This document shows, one piece after another, positions 47,920 to 54,517 of a stretch of 64,000 bases of DNA (positions within the stretch are counted from its first letter, which is position 1; every line of letters starts with the position of its first letter). Source of the DNA: Streptomyces sp. NBRC 109706. GTDB taxonomy: Bacteria > Actinomycetota > Actinomycetes > Streptomycetales > Streptomycetaceae. The notes under the pieces are model-generated. The model was not told the DNA's origin. It did not search any database and worked only from the letters and a program-made list of their open reading frames with translations. Location: assembly GCF_000974485.1 (NCBI RefSeq), contig NZ_BBOM01000010.1, forward strand, positions 62,001 through 126,000. The letters run 5' to 3'. The position numbers and the translations under genes were made by a program.

Positions 47920-48855
47920 CTAGCCGGCCAGTTCTCTCGCGCGGTCGATCAGTTGGCGGGCGGTGGTCTCCACCGCGTCGTAGCGGTCCGGGTAGGCCGA
48001 GATCTGTACGGCCTGGGCCACCTGCCCGGCGGTCAGGTTCGGGTTGTTCGCCGCCACCGTGATGGCGCGGGTGAAGAAGGAGTTGGACGCGTAGGACACG
48101 TTCATGATCTGTTCCGGTGTTCCCCAGCCCTGCGACGGGCGTTGCTGGAAGACCCCGAGCGAGTCCCGGTCGCCGCAGTCGAGGTTGTTCATGTTCGACT
48201 CGACCACGCCGGCCTCGAACCCGGCGAGCATCACCTTGTCGCTGACGCCGAGTCCGACGCCGGTCAGGTAGACGACCCTCAGCACCTCGGGGTCGGGCTC
48301 GGCCGGGACCCTGCAGCCGCCGCCGTCGTCTCCCCCGCCGGTGCCGAGGAGGGTCTGCCAGGTCTGGGGGCCGATGATGCCGTCGACGGCCAGCCCCTTG
48401 GCGCTCTGGAACGCGGTGGCCGCCGAGGCGGTGGCCGGGCCGAACTGACCGTCCACCGCGAGCCCGTAACCGTGCTTGTTCAACGCGGTCTGCGCCGCCG
48501 CCACCGCGTCACCGCTGTCCCCCTGCCGAACGGTCACGATCAACCCGGGCCAGGTCTCCGCCCCGATGATCCCGTCCACGGCGTAACCCCTGGACTGCTG
48601 GAAGGCGATCACCGTGTTCTCGGTCGCGGGGCCGAAGTCGCTGTCGACCGAGATGTCGTAGCCGTGGCCGCGCAGCAGGTACTGGGCGGTGGTGACGTTG
48701 GCCCCGGTGGTTCCGTTGGCGAGCACCGGCCAGGCCGGTGCGGCGGAGGCCGACGGCGCGAGGCCGAGGGAGACCACCAGGGCCGCGCAGAGCGCGGTGA
48801 GCGCGATCCACGCGCGGTAGGTCGCTGGTTTCGCGGACAGAGTTCTCGTGTGCAA
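47920..48855 (-). CDS. Secreted peptidoglycan-binding protein with lysozyme/transglycosylase-like C-terminus
   Basis: This 311-residue exported protein starts at TTG 48855, 7 nt after GGGAG. The signal peptide (WIALTALCAALVVSLGLAPS, ASAAP) is followed by two PG_binding_1 repeats (residues 45-180; FGPATENTVIAFQQSRGYAV and FGPATASAATAFQSAKGLAV). The C-terminal region (210-311) includes SLGVFQQRPSQGWGTPEQIM, common in Streptomyces wall-associated proteins and reminiscent of transglycosylase folds; no activity is proven. Its repeat block is nearly identical at DNA level to the neighbour at 49 kb. Confidence 0.82.
   Translation of the reverse strand: MHTRTLSAKPATYRAWIALTALCAALVVSLGLAPSASAAPAWPVLANGTTGANVTTAQYLLRGHGYDISVDSDFGPATENTVIAFQQSRGYAVDGIIGAETWPGLIVTVRQGDSGDAVAAAQTALNKHGYGLAVDGQFGPATASAATAFQSAKGLAVDGIIGPQTWQTLLGTGGGDDGGGCRVPAEPDPEVLRVVYLTGVGLGVSDKVMLAGFEAGVVESNMNNLDCGDRDSLGVFQQRPSQGWGTPEQIMNVSYASNSFFTRAITVAANNPNLTAGQVAQAVQISAYPDRYDAVETTARQLIDRARELAG
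48354..48600. repeat. Near-identical repeat block (copy 1; copy 2 at 49415-49661)
   Basis: About 247 bp encoding part of the PG-binding repeats is shared by the two adjacent genes at a spacing of 1061 bp. The first 190 bp or so appear identical and only a few differences occur after that, while flanking coding sequence has diverged. Confidence 0.85.
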
Positions 48856-48956
48856 CCCGGACTCCCGTGGTGAGTGCGCTGGGACTGGTGAGCGGGCGAA
48901 CGCCGGGGCCCGGCGGGCGGGTTGTCGTACCCCGCCGGCCGGGCCCCGGGGTGCGC

Positions 48957-49901
48957 TTATCCGACGCAGCCGCTGGTCGGCAGGCTGCCGGGCGAGGGCG
49001 GGCTGACGCCGTCGTAGATGGCGAGCATCGCGGGCTGCGGGCAGCGCTGCGCGCCCCCGGCGATGACCTCCAGGTGCAGGTGCGGGCCGGTGGAGTTGCC
49101 GGTGTTGCCCGACGAACCCAGGTGGGCGCCGGCGTTGACGCGGGCGCCGGAACCGACTCCGTACGCGGACAGGTGGCAGTAGAAGTAGGTCGCGCCGTCG
49201 TCACCGGCGAGCGAGTAGCCGAGACCGCACCGGTCGTTGCTGACCCGGGTCGCCACGCCGGAGTGCACCGCGTAGACCGGGGTCCCGGTGCCCACCGGCA
49301 GGTCGAGGGCCGGGTAGGTGTGGTGCGGGGCGTTGTAGTAGCCGCGGGACAGGGTGCCGCGCGGGATGGGCAGCGAGTAGGAGCCGCCACCGCCTCCGCC
49401 CTGGCCGAGGAGGTTCTGCCAGGTCTGGGGGCCGATGATGCCGTCGACGGCCAGCCCCTTGGCGCTCTGGAACGCGGTGGCCGCCGAGGCGGTGGCCGGG
49501 CCGAACTGACCGTCCACCGCGAGCCCGTAACCGTGCTTGTTCAACGCGGTCTGCGCCGCCGCCACCGCGTCACCGCTGTCCCCCTGCCGAACGGTCACGA
49601 TCAACCCCGGCCAGGTCTCCGCCCCGATGATCCCGTCCACGCCGTAGCCCCTGGACTGCTGGAAGGAGCGGGTGGCGCCCTCGGTCGCGGGCCCGAACTG
49701 GCCGTCGGCGGCGATGTCGTGACCGTGGCTGCGCAGCAGGAACTGCGCGCTGGCGACATCGGGGCCCGACGACCCGTTGCTGATGACCGGCCAGCTCGGG
49801 GCGGCCACCGCCGGTGGCGTGAGACCGAACGAGAGCAGCGCGGCCACGCACACCGTGGCGACCGCGATCCACGCACGGCTGAATCTTGTTACCGGTATCA
49901 A
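48957..49901 (-). CDS. Secreted peptidoglycan-binding M23 metallopeptidase
   Basis: This 314-residue exported protein has a signal peptide (AWIAVATVCVAALLSFGLTP), two PG_binding_1 repeats (about 45-175) and a C-terminal M23 (LytM/lysostaphin) endopeptidase domain. The metal-binding motifs are visible as HHTYPALDLP (His and Asp) and GPHLHLEV (HxH); GATYFYCHLSAYGVG precedes them. TTG 49901 is chosen because GGGAGTCGGC is directly upstream, mirroring the TTG start of the neighbouring gene; longer frames lack a signal peptide. It would cut peptide crosslinks in the wall. The 100-bp gap to the downstream gene allows co-transcription. Confidence 0.85.
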   Translation of the reverse strand: MIPVTRFSRAWIAVATVCVAALLSFGLTPPAVAAPSWPVISNGSSGPDVASAQFLLRSHGHDIAADGQFGPATEGATRSFQQSRGYGVDGIIGAETWPGLIVTVRQGDSGDAVAAAQTALNKHGYGLAVDGQFGPATASAATAFQSAKGLAVDGIIGPQTWQNLLGQGGGGGGSYSLPIPRGTLSRGYYNAPHHTYPALDLPVGTGTPVYAVHSGVATRVSNDRCGLGYSLAGDDGATYFYCHLSAYGVGSGARVNAGAHLGSSGNTGNSTGPHLHLEVIAGGAQRCPQPAMLAIYDGVSPPSPGSLPTSGCVG

Positions 49902-50059
49902 GCCGACTCCCAGCGTCGAGGAACAGTCGAGAAAGTGTCGAGAAAAGGCGCACGCCGAACGTAGCAACGGACGGCCCGCCGGGCATCGGGTGTTCGACCG
50001 ACCTGATGGGCCGGGACATGTCATTTTTCCCGCCTCCACCCCACCGTGGGCGGGTACTT

Positions 50060-50119
50060 CGGCGTCTCGGCGTCTCGGCGTCTCGGCGCGTGAAGCCGTT
50101 CATACGGCTCCGGTATAGT
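50060..50119 (+). promoter_or_regulatory. Predicted promoter with CGGCGTCT tandem repeats
   Basis: TATAGT lies at 50114-50119 with a weak -35 (GTGAAG, 50090-50095). Immediately upstream are three perfect tandem copies of CGGCGTCT (50060-50083), a plausible activator or repressor array for the signalling operon that starts at 50299. Confidence 0.5.
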
Positions 50120-50298
50120 CCCGGCTCGTCGGAGTACGGGGTCGGCGGGTGCAGCGGCCGGCCCGACCTAGGGGACGGTGAACCGATGCTGGGGGCCGTC
50201 ACGCCGCGGCTTCGCACCGGCGGCAGGGGGCTCTGCCCGTCGCTCCCCCGCGCGCGCCCGGCGGGTGGCGGCGGTGGCACGGCGGAGGGACCGGCTCG

Positions 50299-51426
50299 AT
50301 GAGCCGTCCGGCTCCGGGTTCTTCGGGGAGTGGCGTCGAGGCGTCGTTCCTGGCGTCCGCGCGTCGGTGGGTTCCTCCCGTGCGCGGGATCGCGCTGGTC
50401 GTCATCAGTCTCTTCGGCCTTCTCGCGGTGCCGAACGAGGCTCTGCCGCTGGGCTTCGCGCTGCTCGGTCTTGTGCTCGTGGGGAGCGCGGTGGACTGCT
50501 GGGCGGGGTTCACCGGACGCGGCGCGGCGCTGTCGCTGGCGTTCGCCGTCGTGCGGGTCGTGGCGGTCTGCGTGACGCAGGAGTGGACCGGCGGGCCGGC
50601 GAACCTGTGGGCGCTGAACATGCTGACCACCACGGCGATCACGCTCCAGTGGGAGTGGTCGCCCGCGGTCGCCGTTCCGGTCACGGTCGGGATGCTCGCG
50701 GTCGACCTGGCGGTGGTCGGGGCCGGGGCCGTGGGCACCCTGGTGCCGCGCCTGTTCTTCGAATGTCTGCTGGCGCGCCTGGGGTTCGTTCTGCTGCGCC
50801 GGTCCGGCGCGCGCGTGGACCGGTTGCGGGAACGCCGTTCCGCGCTGACCCGCGCGGAGGCGGTGTCGTTGGCGCGGCACCGGCAGGAACGGGAGTACCT
50901 GGCCCTGCTGCACGACACGGCGGCCTCGACCTTTCTCCTGGTGACCGTGCAGGGGAAGGACCTGGCCCCGGATCAGGTCGCCGCGTACGCGCGGCGCGAT
51001 CTCGCGGTGCTCACCGGCGCCGCCGGAGGAGCCACCGCGCAGGACAGCCCGGTGGACCTGACGGCCTCGCTGCGTACCGTCGCCGCCCGCGCCGGACTTG
51101 CCGTCGAGGTCAGGGCGGACGGCGCCCCACGGGTACCGGCCTCGGTGGCGCTCGCCTTCGTGCGGGCGGCTCGCGAGGCGCTGGTGAACGTCGAGCGGCA
51201 CGCCGGGGTCGACCGTGCCGCCCTGGAGGTGCGCCGCGAGGGCGACCGGGTCGTCGTGGTGGTGGCCGACAGCGGTGCGGGGTTCCACCCGGAGGAGGTG
51301 GCGCGCGTCCGGCGTGGCATTCGGGGCTCGGTGGTCGAGCGGATGGCGGCCGCCGGCGGCGGTGCCACGGTCACCTCGTGTCCCGGCGCGGGGGCGACGG
51401 TGCGGATGGTGTGGCCCGGTGAGTAG
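50299..51426 (+). CDS. NarL-type sensor histidine kinase
   Basis: This 375-residue membrane kinase has about five N-terminal membrane helices (30-170), for example GIALVVISLFGLLAVPNEAL. The dimerisation/phospho-acceptor helix follows, with LALLHDTAAS (His before Asp, HPK7 type). The ATPase domain has an N-box (FVRAAREALVNVERHAG), a G1 box (VVVVADSGAGF) and a G2-like GIRGSVVERM. GGAGGGA precedes the ATG. Its stop region overlaps the GTG of a second kinase-like gene, which overlaps a LuxR-type regulator, making a compact three-gene system. The signal is unknown; the divergent cell-wall hydrolases are possible targets (inference). Confidence 0.85.
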   Translation: MSRPAPGSSGSGVEASFLASARRWVPPVRGIALVVISLFGLLAVPNEALPLGFALLGLVLVGSAVDCWAGFTGRGAALSLAFAVVRVVAVCVTQEWTGGPANLWALNMLTTTAITLQWEWSPAVAVPVTVGMLAVDLAVVGAGAVGTLVPRLFFECLLARLGFVLLRRSGARVDRLRERRSALTRAEAVSLARHRQEREYLALLHDTAASTFLLVTVQGKDLAPDQVAAYARRDLAVLTGAAGGATAQDSPVDLTASLRTVAARAGLAVEVRADGAPRVPASVALAFVRAAREALVNVERHAGVDRAALEVRREGDRVVVVVADSGAGFHPEEVARVRRGIRGSVVERMAAAGGGATVTSCPGAGATVRMVWPGE

Positions 51427-52516
51427 GCGGAGCGCGGCGAGCGACCATGTCTACGCGACGATGCGGATCATTCTGGTCTGTGCCACCGGGGTCCTGCAGT
51501 TCGGTCTGTCCCTGCACCCCCTGCTCACCCGGGAGTACCGCGACCGGGGCCTGGCCGTGGCCGCCTTCGTCGCCCTGGCCTGTGTCACCGCCGTCTGCTG
51601 CGGGTGGGTGCTGCGGCGCAGGCCGTTGCCCGCGGCCGTCGCGGTGGGGGGCACGGCGGTCGTGCTCGTGGCGTCGTTCTGCGCCATGGTCGCGGTCGAG
51701 CCCGACCAGCGGTTCCAGGCGCCGGACTGGTCGTTGGGCCTGGTGGGGTGGCATCTGCTGTTGCTGCTTCTGGACCGGGTCCGGGTGCTGGTCACGGTGC
51801 TGGCCGCACATCTGGTGACGAGCATGGGGCTGTTCCTGTGGGCCGGCGCGCCGGACCGCGCCGCGTTGGGTGCCGCCGGAGCCGCCGCGTTCGGGGCGCT
51901 CAACGTCCAACTCGCGGTCATCCTGATCACCCGGATGCTGCACCGGCGGTCCCTGGAGGCGAGGGCGGCGGCCGAGGAACGGGACCGGCTGGTGCTCAGG
52001 GTGCTGATCGCGCGGCAGTGGGAACGGGACCAACGCGGCGTCTTCGCGGGGCAGTTGGGTTTGACGCTCCCCCTGCTGGCCGGACTGGCCGACGGCGAAC
52101 TCGATCCGCGCGACAGCGGGACCCAGCGGCGGTGTGCCCTGGCCGCGACCCAGTTGCGTCGCCTGTTCGCCGAGAACGACGAGGTGCCGGACCCGTTGGT
52201 CCACGAGGTCACGGCCTGCTTGGACGCGGCCGAACGTCGGGGCGTCGACGTGTCGTTCGCGGTGAGCGGCGCGGCCGTGCCACTCCCCCCTCAGGTGCGG
52301 CGGGAGCTGACCGGCCCGGTGGTCGCGGCATTGTCGGCGGCGGACGACCGTGCCAGGGTGAGCGTGCTGCGCACCGGCGACGAGGTACGCATCGCGGTGG
52401 TGGCCGACGGCAGCGCCGACGTGGGCACCGCGTCCTCCTGGCAGGTGGAGGTCGAGTACGGCGTCTACGGTGAACAGCTGCGGATGGAGGCCCGATGGCG
52501 CAGGCAACACCGGTGA
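51419..52516 (+). CDS. Degenerate sensor-kinase-like membrane protein
   Basis: This 365-residue protein mirrors its upstream neighbour in layout: about five membrane helices (15-170), a coiled linker (RSLEARAAAEERDRLVLRVL) and a C-terminal domain. However, the phospho-acceptor HD and the N-box Asn are not recognisable, and the G1 region is reduced to EVRIAVVADGSADVG. It may be a non-catalytic partner forming heterodimers with the active kinase. GTG 51419 overlaps the preceding stop by 8 nt and fits translational coupling; ATG 51464 is an alternative. It overlaps the response regulator by 22 nt. Confidence 0.7.
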   Translation: MSRRSAASDHVYATMRIILVCATGVLQFGLSLHPLLTREYRDRGLAVAAFVALACVTAVCCGWVLRRRPLPAAVAVGGTAVVLVASFCAMVAVEPDQRFQAPDWSLGLVGWHLLLLLLDRVRVLVTVLAAHLVTSMGLFLWAGAPDRAALGAAGAAAFGALNVQLAVILITRMLHRRSLEARAAAEERDRLVLRVLIARQWERDQRGVFAGQLGLTLPLLAGLADGELDPRDSGTQRRCALAATQLRRLFAENDEVPDPLVHEVTACLDAAERRGVDVSFAVSGAAVPLPPQVRRELTGPVVAALSAADDRARVSVLRTGDEVRIAVVADGSADVGTASSWQVEVEYGVYGEQLRMEARWRRQHR

Positions 52517-53151
52517 CCGCGGTCATCGTCGACGACCACCCCGCCGTGCGCGCCGGGGTCGCCCAGTGGCTGTCCGCCGGGAGCCCGCCGATCCGGGTCG
52601 CCGCCTCGGGCGACGATGTCCGGGTCGCGTGGTCGGGCGACGGGGCCACCGCCGATGTGGTCATCCTCGACCTGCACCTGGGCGGGCCGACCCCCGCCAT
52701 GGGCGAGCTGCGCAGGCTGGCCGAGGCGGGCCGCCGGGTCGTCGTCTACTCGATGCGCGCGGACGACGATATCGCCCTGCGCTGCCTGGAGTTGGGAGCG
52801 CTGAGCTATCTGACGAAGGCCGAGGGCGCGGAGCACCTGGTCGAGGCCACGGCCACGGCGGCGGCCGGCCGCGCGTACACCCCGCCCGCGCTGGCGGGGG
52901 CGCTGGCCGGTGACCGGTCCGCCAACCGTCCGACGCTGTCGGCGCGCGAGGCCGAGGTGCTGGTCGAGTGGTTCCAGTCCGAGTCCAAGGACCTCGTGGG
53001 CCAACGCCTGGGCATCTCGCCGCGCACGGTGAACACCCATCTCGAACGCATCCGGATCAAGTACGCGATGAACGGCAGGGCCGCCCCCACCAAGGCGGCC
53101 CTGCTGGCCCGGGCGATCCAGGACGGTCTGGTCCGCCTGGACGACCTGTGA
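52495..53151 (+). CDS. NarL/LuxR-family response regulator
   Basis: This 218-residue regulator has an N-terminal receiver domain (TAVIVDDHPAVRAGVAQWL; acceptor Asp in VVILDLHLGG; Ser in VVVYSMRAD; Lys in YLTKAEG) and a C-terminal LuxR helix-turn-helix (LSAREAEVLVEWFQSESKDL, then GISPRTVNTHLERIRIKYAM). It should be phosphorylated by the kinase two genes upstream. The ATG follows GGAGG at a short spacing inside the preceding gene. Typical targets of such systems are their own promoter and nearby genes; the tandem repeats at 50060-50083 are a candidate site. Confidence 0.88.
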   Translation: MAQATPVTAVIVDDHPAVRAGVAQWLSAGSPPIRVAASGDDVRVAWSGDGATADVVILDLHLGGPTPAMGELRRLAEAGRRVVVYSMRADDDIALRCLELGALSYLTKAEGAEHLVEATATAAAGRAYTPPALAGALAGDRSANRPTLSAREAEVLVEWFQSESKDLVGQRLGISPRTVNTHLERIRIKYAMNGRAAPTKAALLARAIQDGLVRLDDL

Positions 53152-53178
53152 CGCGGGCCGGGATCCGCCGCCCGGCGC

Positions 53179-54030
53179 TCAGGGCGGTGGGGCGGGGAGG
53201 AAGGTCCCCTTGTCCAGGATGGCCTCGACGGCGTGGCCTTCGGCTGTGGTGAACCGGCCGTGGGCCGGGGTGACGCCCAGGGCCTCGGCGAGGGACAGGA
53301 GCTTGGTGTCCGTCAACGCCTCGACGAGGACGCCGAGTTCGGCCGCCGCGCGGCGGGCGGCGGCCCACGCCGACAGGTACAGCGCGCCGCCAGCCACCGC
53401 GGCCGGCCACCACAGGATGCCGAGCGCCAGATAGCCGAGGGCCCACGCGGCGCGCACCGCCGCCGCCGTGTAGCGGTCCCAGGCGGCCTGGAGGGGGGCG
53501 CGCTCGCTGTCGTCGCACAGCTGCCACAGCCGGGGCCAGGCCCGGACCAGCCGGACGCCGTACTGGGCCGCCACCCGCCGCTCGGCGAGCAGCAGACGGT
53601 CTCCGATCAGGGTGGCCCGTTCGGGCAGATACGGGGTGGGAACGCGGTGGCCGGGCGGCGCCTCGCGTTCGGCGCGGCGGACGCGTCGGCGGCGGAGCGG
53701 GGCCAGCAGCGCCCGGCTCAGCCGGCCCTGTCCCAGCCACAACCGGGCGATGGCACGGCCGAGTTCGGTGGCCGCCGCGGCCGAGGCCACGGCGCCGAGG
53801 ACCACCAGCGCGGCCAGCACCAGCCGGTGCGCGGTGTCCGTCAACCAGCGGGGCGGGGTCCGCTCAAGACGGTCGCCGAGCACGGTCGGGTCCAGGGCGT
53901 GGGCGGCGCCGACCGGGTGCAGCCACCAGGACAGCGCCAGCGTCAGGGCGAACACCACGCCGGGCAGCGCCAGCAGGACCACCCAGCGCTCGGCGAACTT
54001 GGTGCCGAGGCCGTTGAGAAAACCGTCCAC
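53179..54030 (-). CDS. Membrane protein of the CHAT operon
   Basis: This 283-residue protein of unknown family has helices at about 15-38 (RWVVLLALPGVVFALTLALS), 75-95 (LVLAALVVLGAVASAAAATE) and 195-230 (AALGYLALGILWWPAAVAGG region). A basic loop lies between them and the C-terminus is soluble (LVEALTDTKLLSLAEALGVT). GTG 54030 is used because the first membrane helix follows naturally. It lies 14 nt after the small Cys-containing gene and 30 bp before the end of the convergent regulator. By position it is the last gene of the CHAT operon and may be its membrane effector or anchor (inference). Confidence 0.7.
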   Translation of the reverse strand: MDGFLNGLGTKFAERWVVLLALPGVVFALTLALSWWLHPVGAAHALDPTVLGDRLERTPPRWLTDTAHRLVLAALVVLGAVASAAAATELGRAIARLWLGQGRLSRALLAPLRRRRVRRAEREAPPGHRVPTPYLPERATLIGDRLLLAERRVAAQYGVRLVRAWPRLWQLCDDSERAPLQAAWDRYTAAAVRAAWALGYLALGILWWPAAVAGGALYLSAWAAARRAAAELGVLVEALTDTKLLSLAEALGVTPAHGRFTTAEGHAVEAILDKGTFLPAPPP

Positions 54031-54044
54031 GCCGTTTCGCCCGC

Positions 54045-54488
54045 CTAGGTGTCGAGCCGGTGGGTGGTCGCCCGCAGCGGCCGGTCGTCCAGATGGCACC
54101 AGGGCTCGCCGGCGTCCTCGGCACGCGCGCGCGGCGGGCAGGTCGAGCGCGGGCAGTGGAAACGTTGCCCGATCGGCGCCCTGTCCCATACGTCCCGCAG
54201 CGGCACCTCGTCGGCGTGCCGCAGCGTGCCCTGGTCGGATAGGAGCAGCGCGTCCAGCGCCTCGGCGACGGGGCGGCCCTCCCGGACGGCCGTCACCTGA
54301 GCCTCCAACTCCCTGCGCCAGCCGTGCAGATCCGCCTGGGCGCGCAGCTGCGGCAGGCGCTCGCAGAACCAGGCGAGGGCCGGCGCCGGATCCTTCGGCG
54401 GGGCGCCGGGGCCGGCACCGGGCCGCGGCGGTGGCGCGGCCGGTTCGGCACGGCGTCGGCGTCGACGTCGCGGGAAGAGCGGGGACAT
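54045..54488 (-). CDS. Small Cys-containing protein of the CHAT operon
   Basis: This 147-residue soluble protein begins with a very basic start (PRRRRRRRAEP) and a Pro-rich linker. A helical core follows (LAWFCERLPQLRAQADLHGW, then ALDALLLSDQGTLRHADE). The C-terminal part contains RFHCPRSTCPPRA and EPWCHLDDRP, a three-Cys/His pattern that could bind zinc as a small treble-clef-like unit. I do not recognise the family. It lies 29 nt after the CHAT gene and 14 nt before a membrane protein gene, so the three are probably one transcript. Confidence 0.65.
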   Translation of the reverse strand: MSPLFPRRRRRRRAEPAAPPPRPGAGPGAPPKDPAPALAWFCERLPQLRAQADLHGWRRELEAQVTAVREGRPVAEALDALLLSDQGTLRHADEVPLRDVWDRAPIGQRFHCPRSTCPPRARAEDAGEPWCHLDDRPLRATTHRLDT

Positions 54489-54517
54489 GCGTCAAGTGTG
54501 CCCGAACGTAGGGGAGT

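Noticed and set aside
50060..50083. Direct repeats as part of an origin or iteron
   Set aside because: There are only three 8-mers, with no Rep gene or DnaA boxes nearby; a promoter element is more likely.
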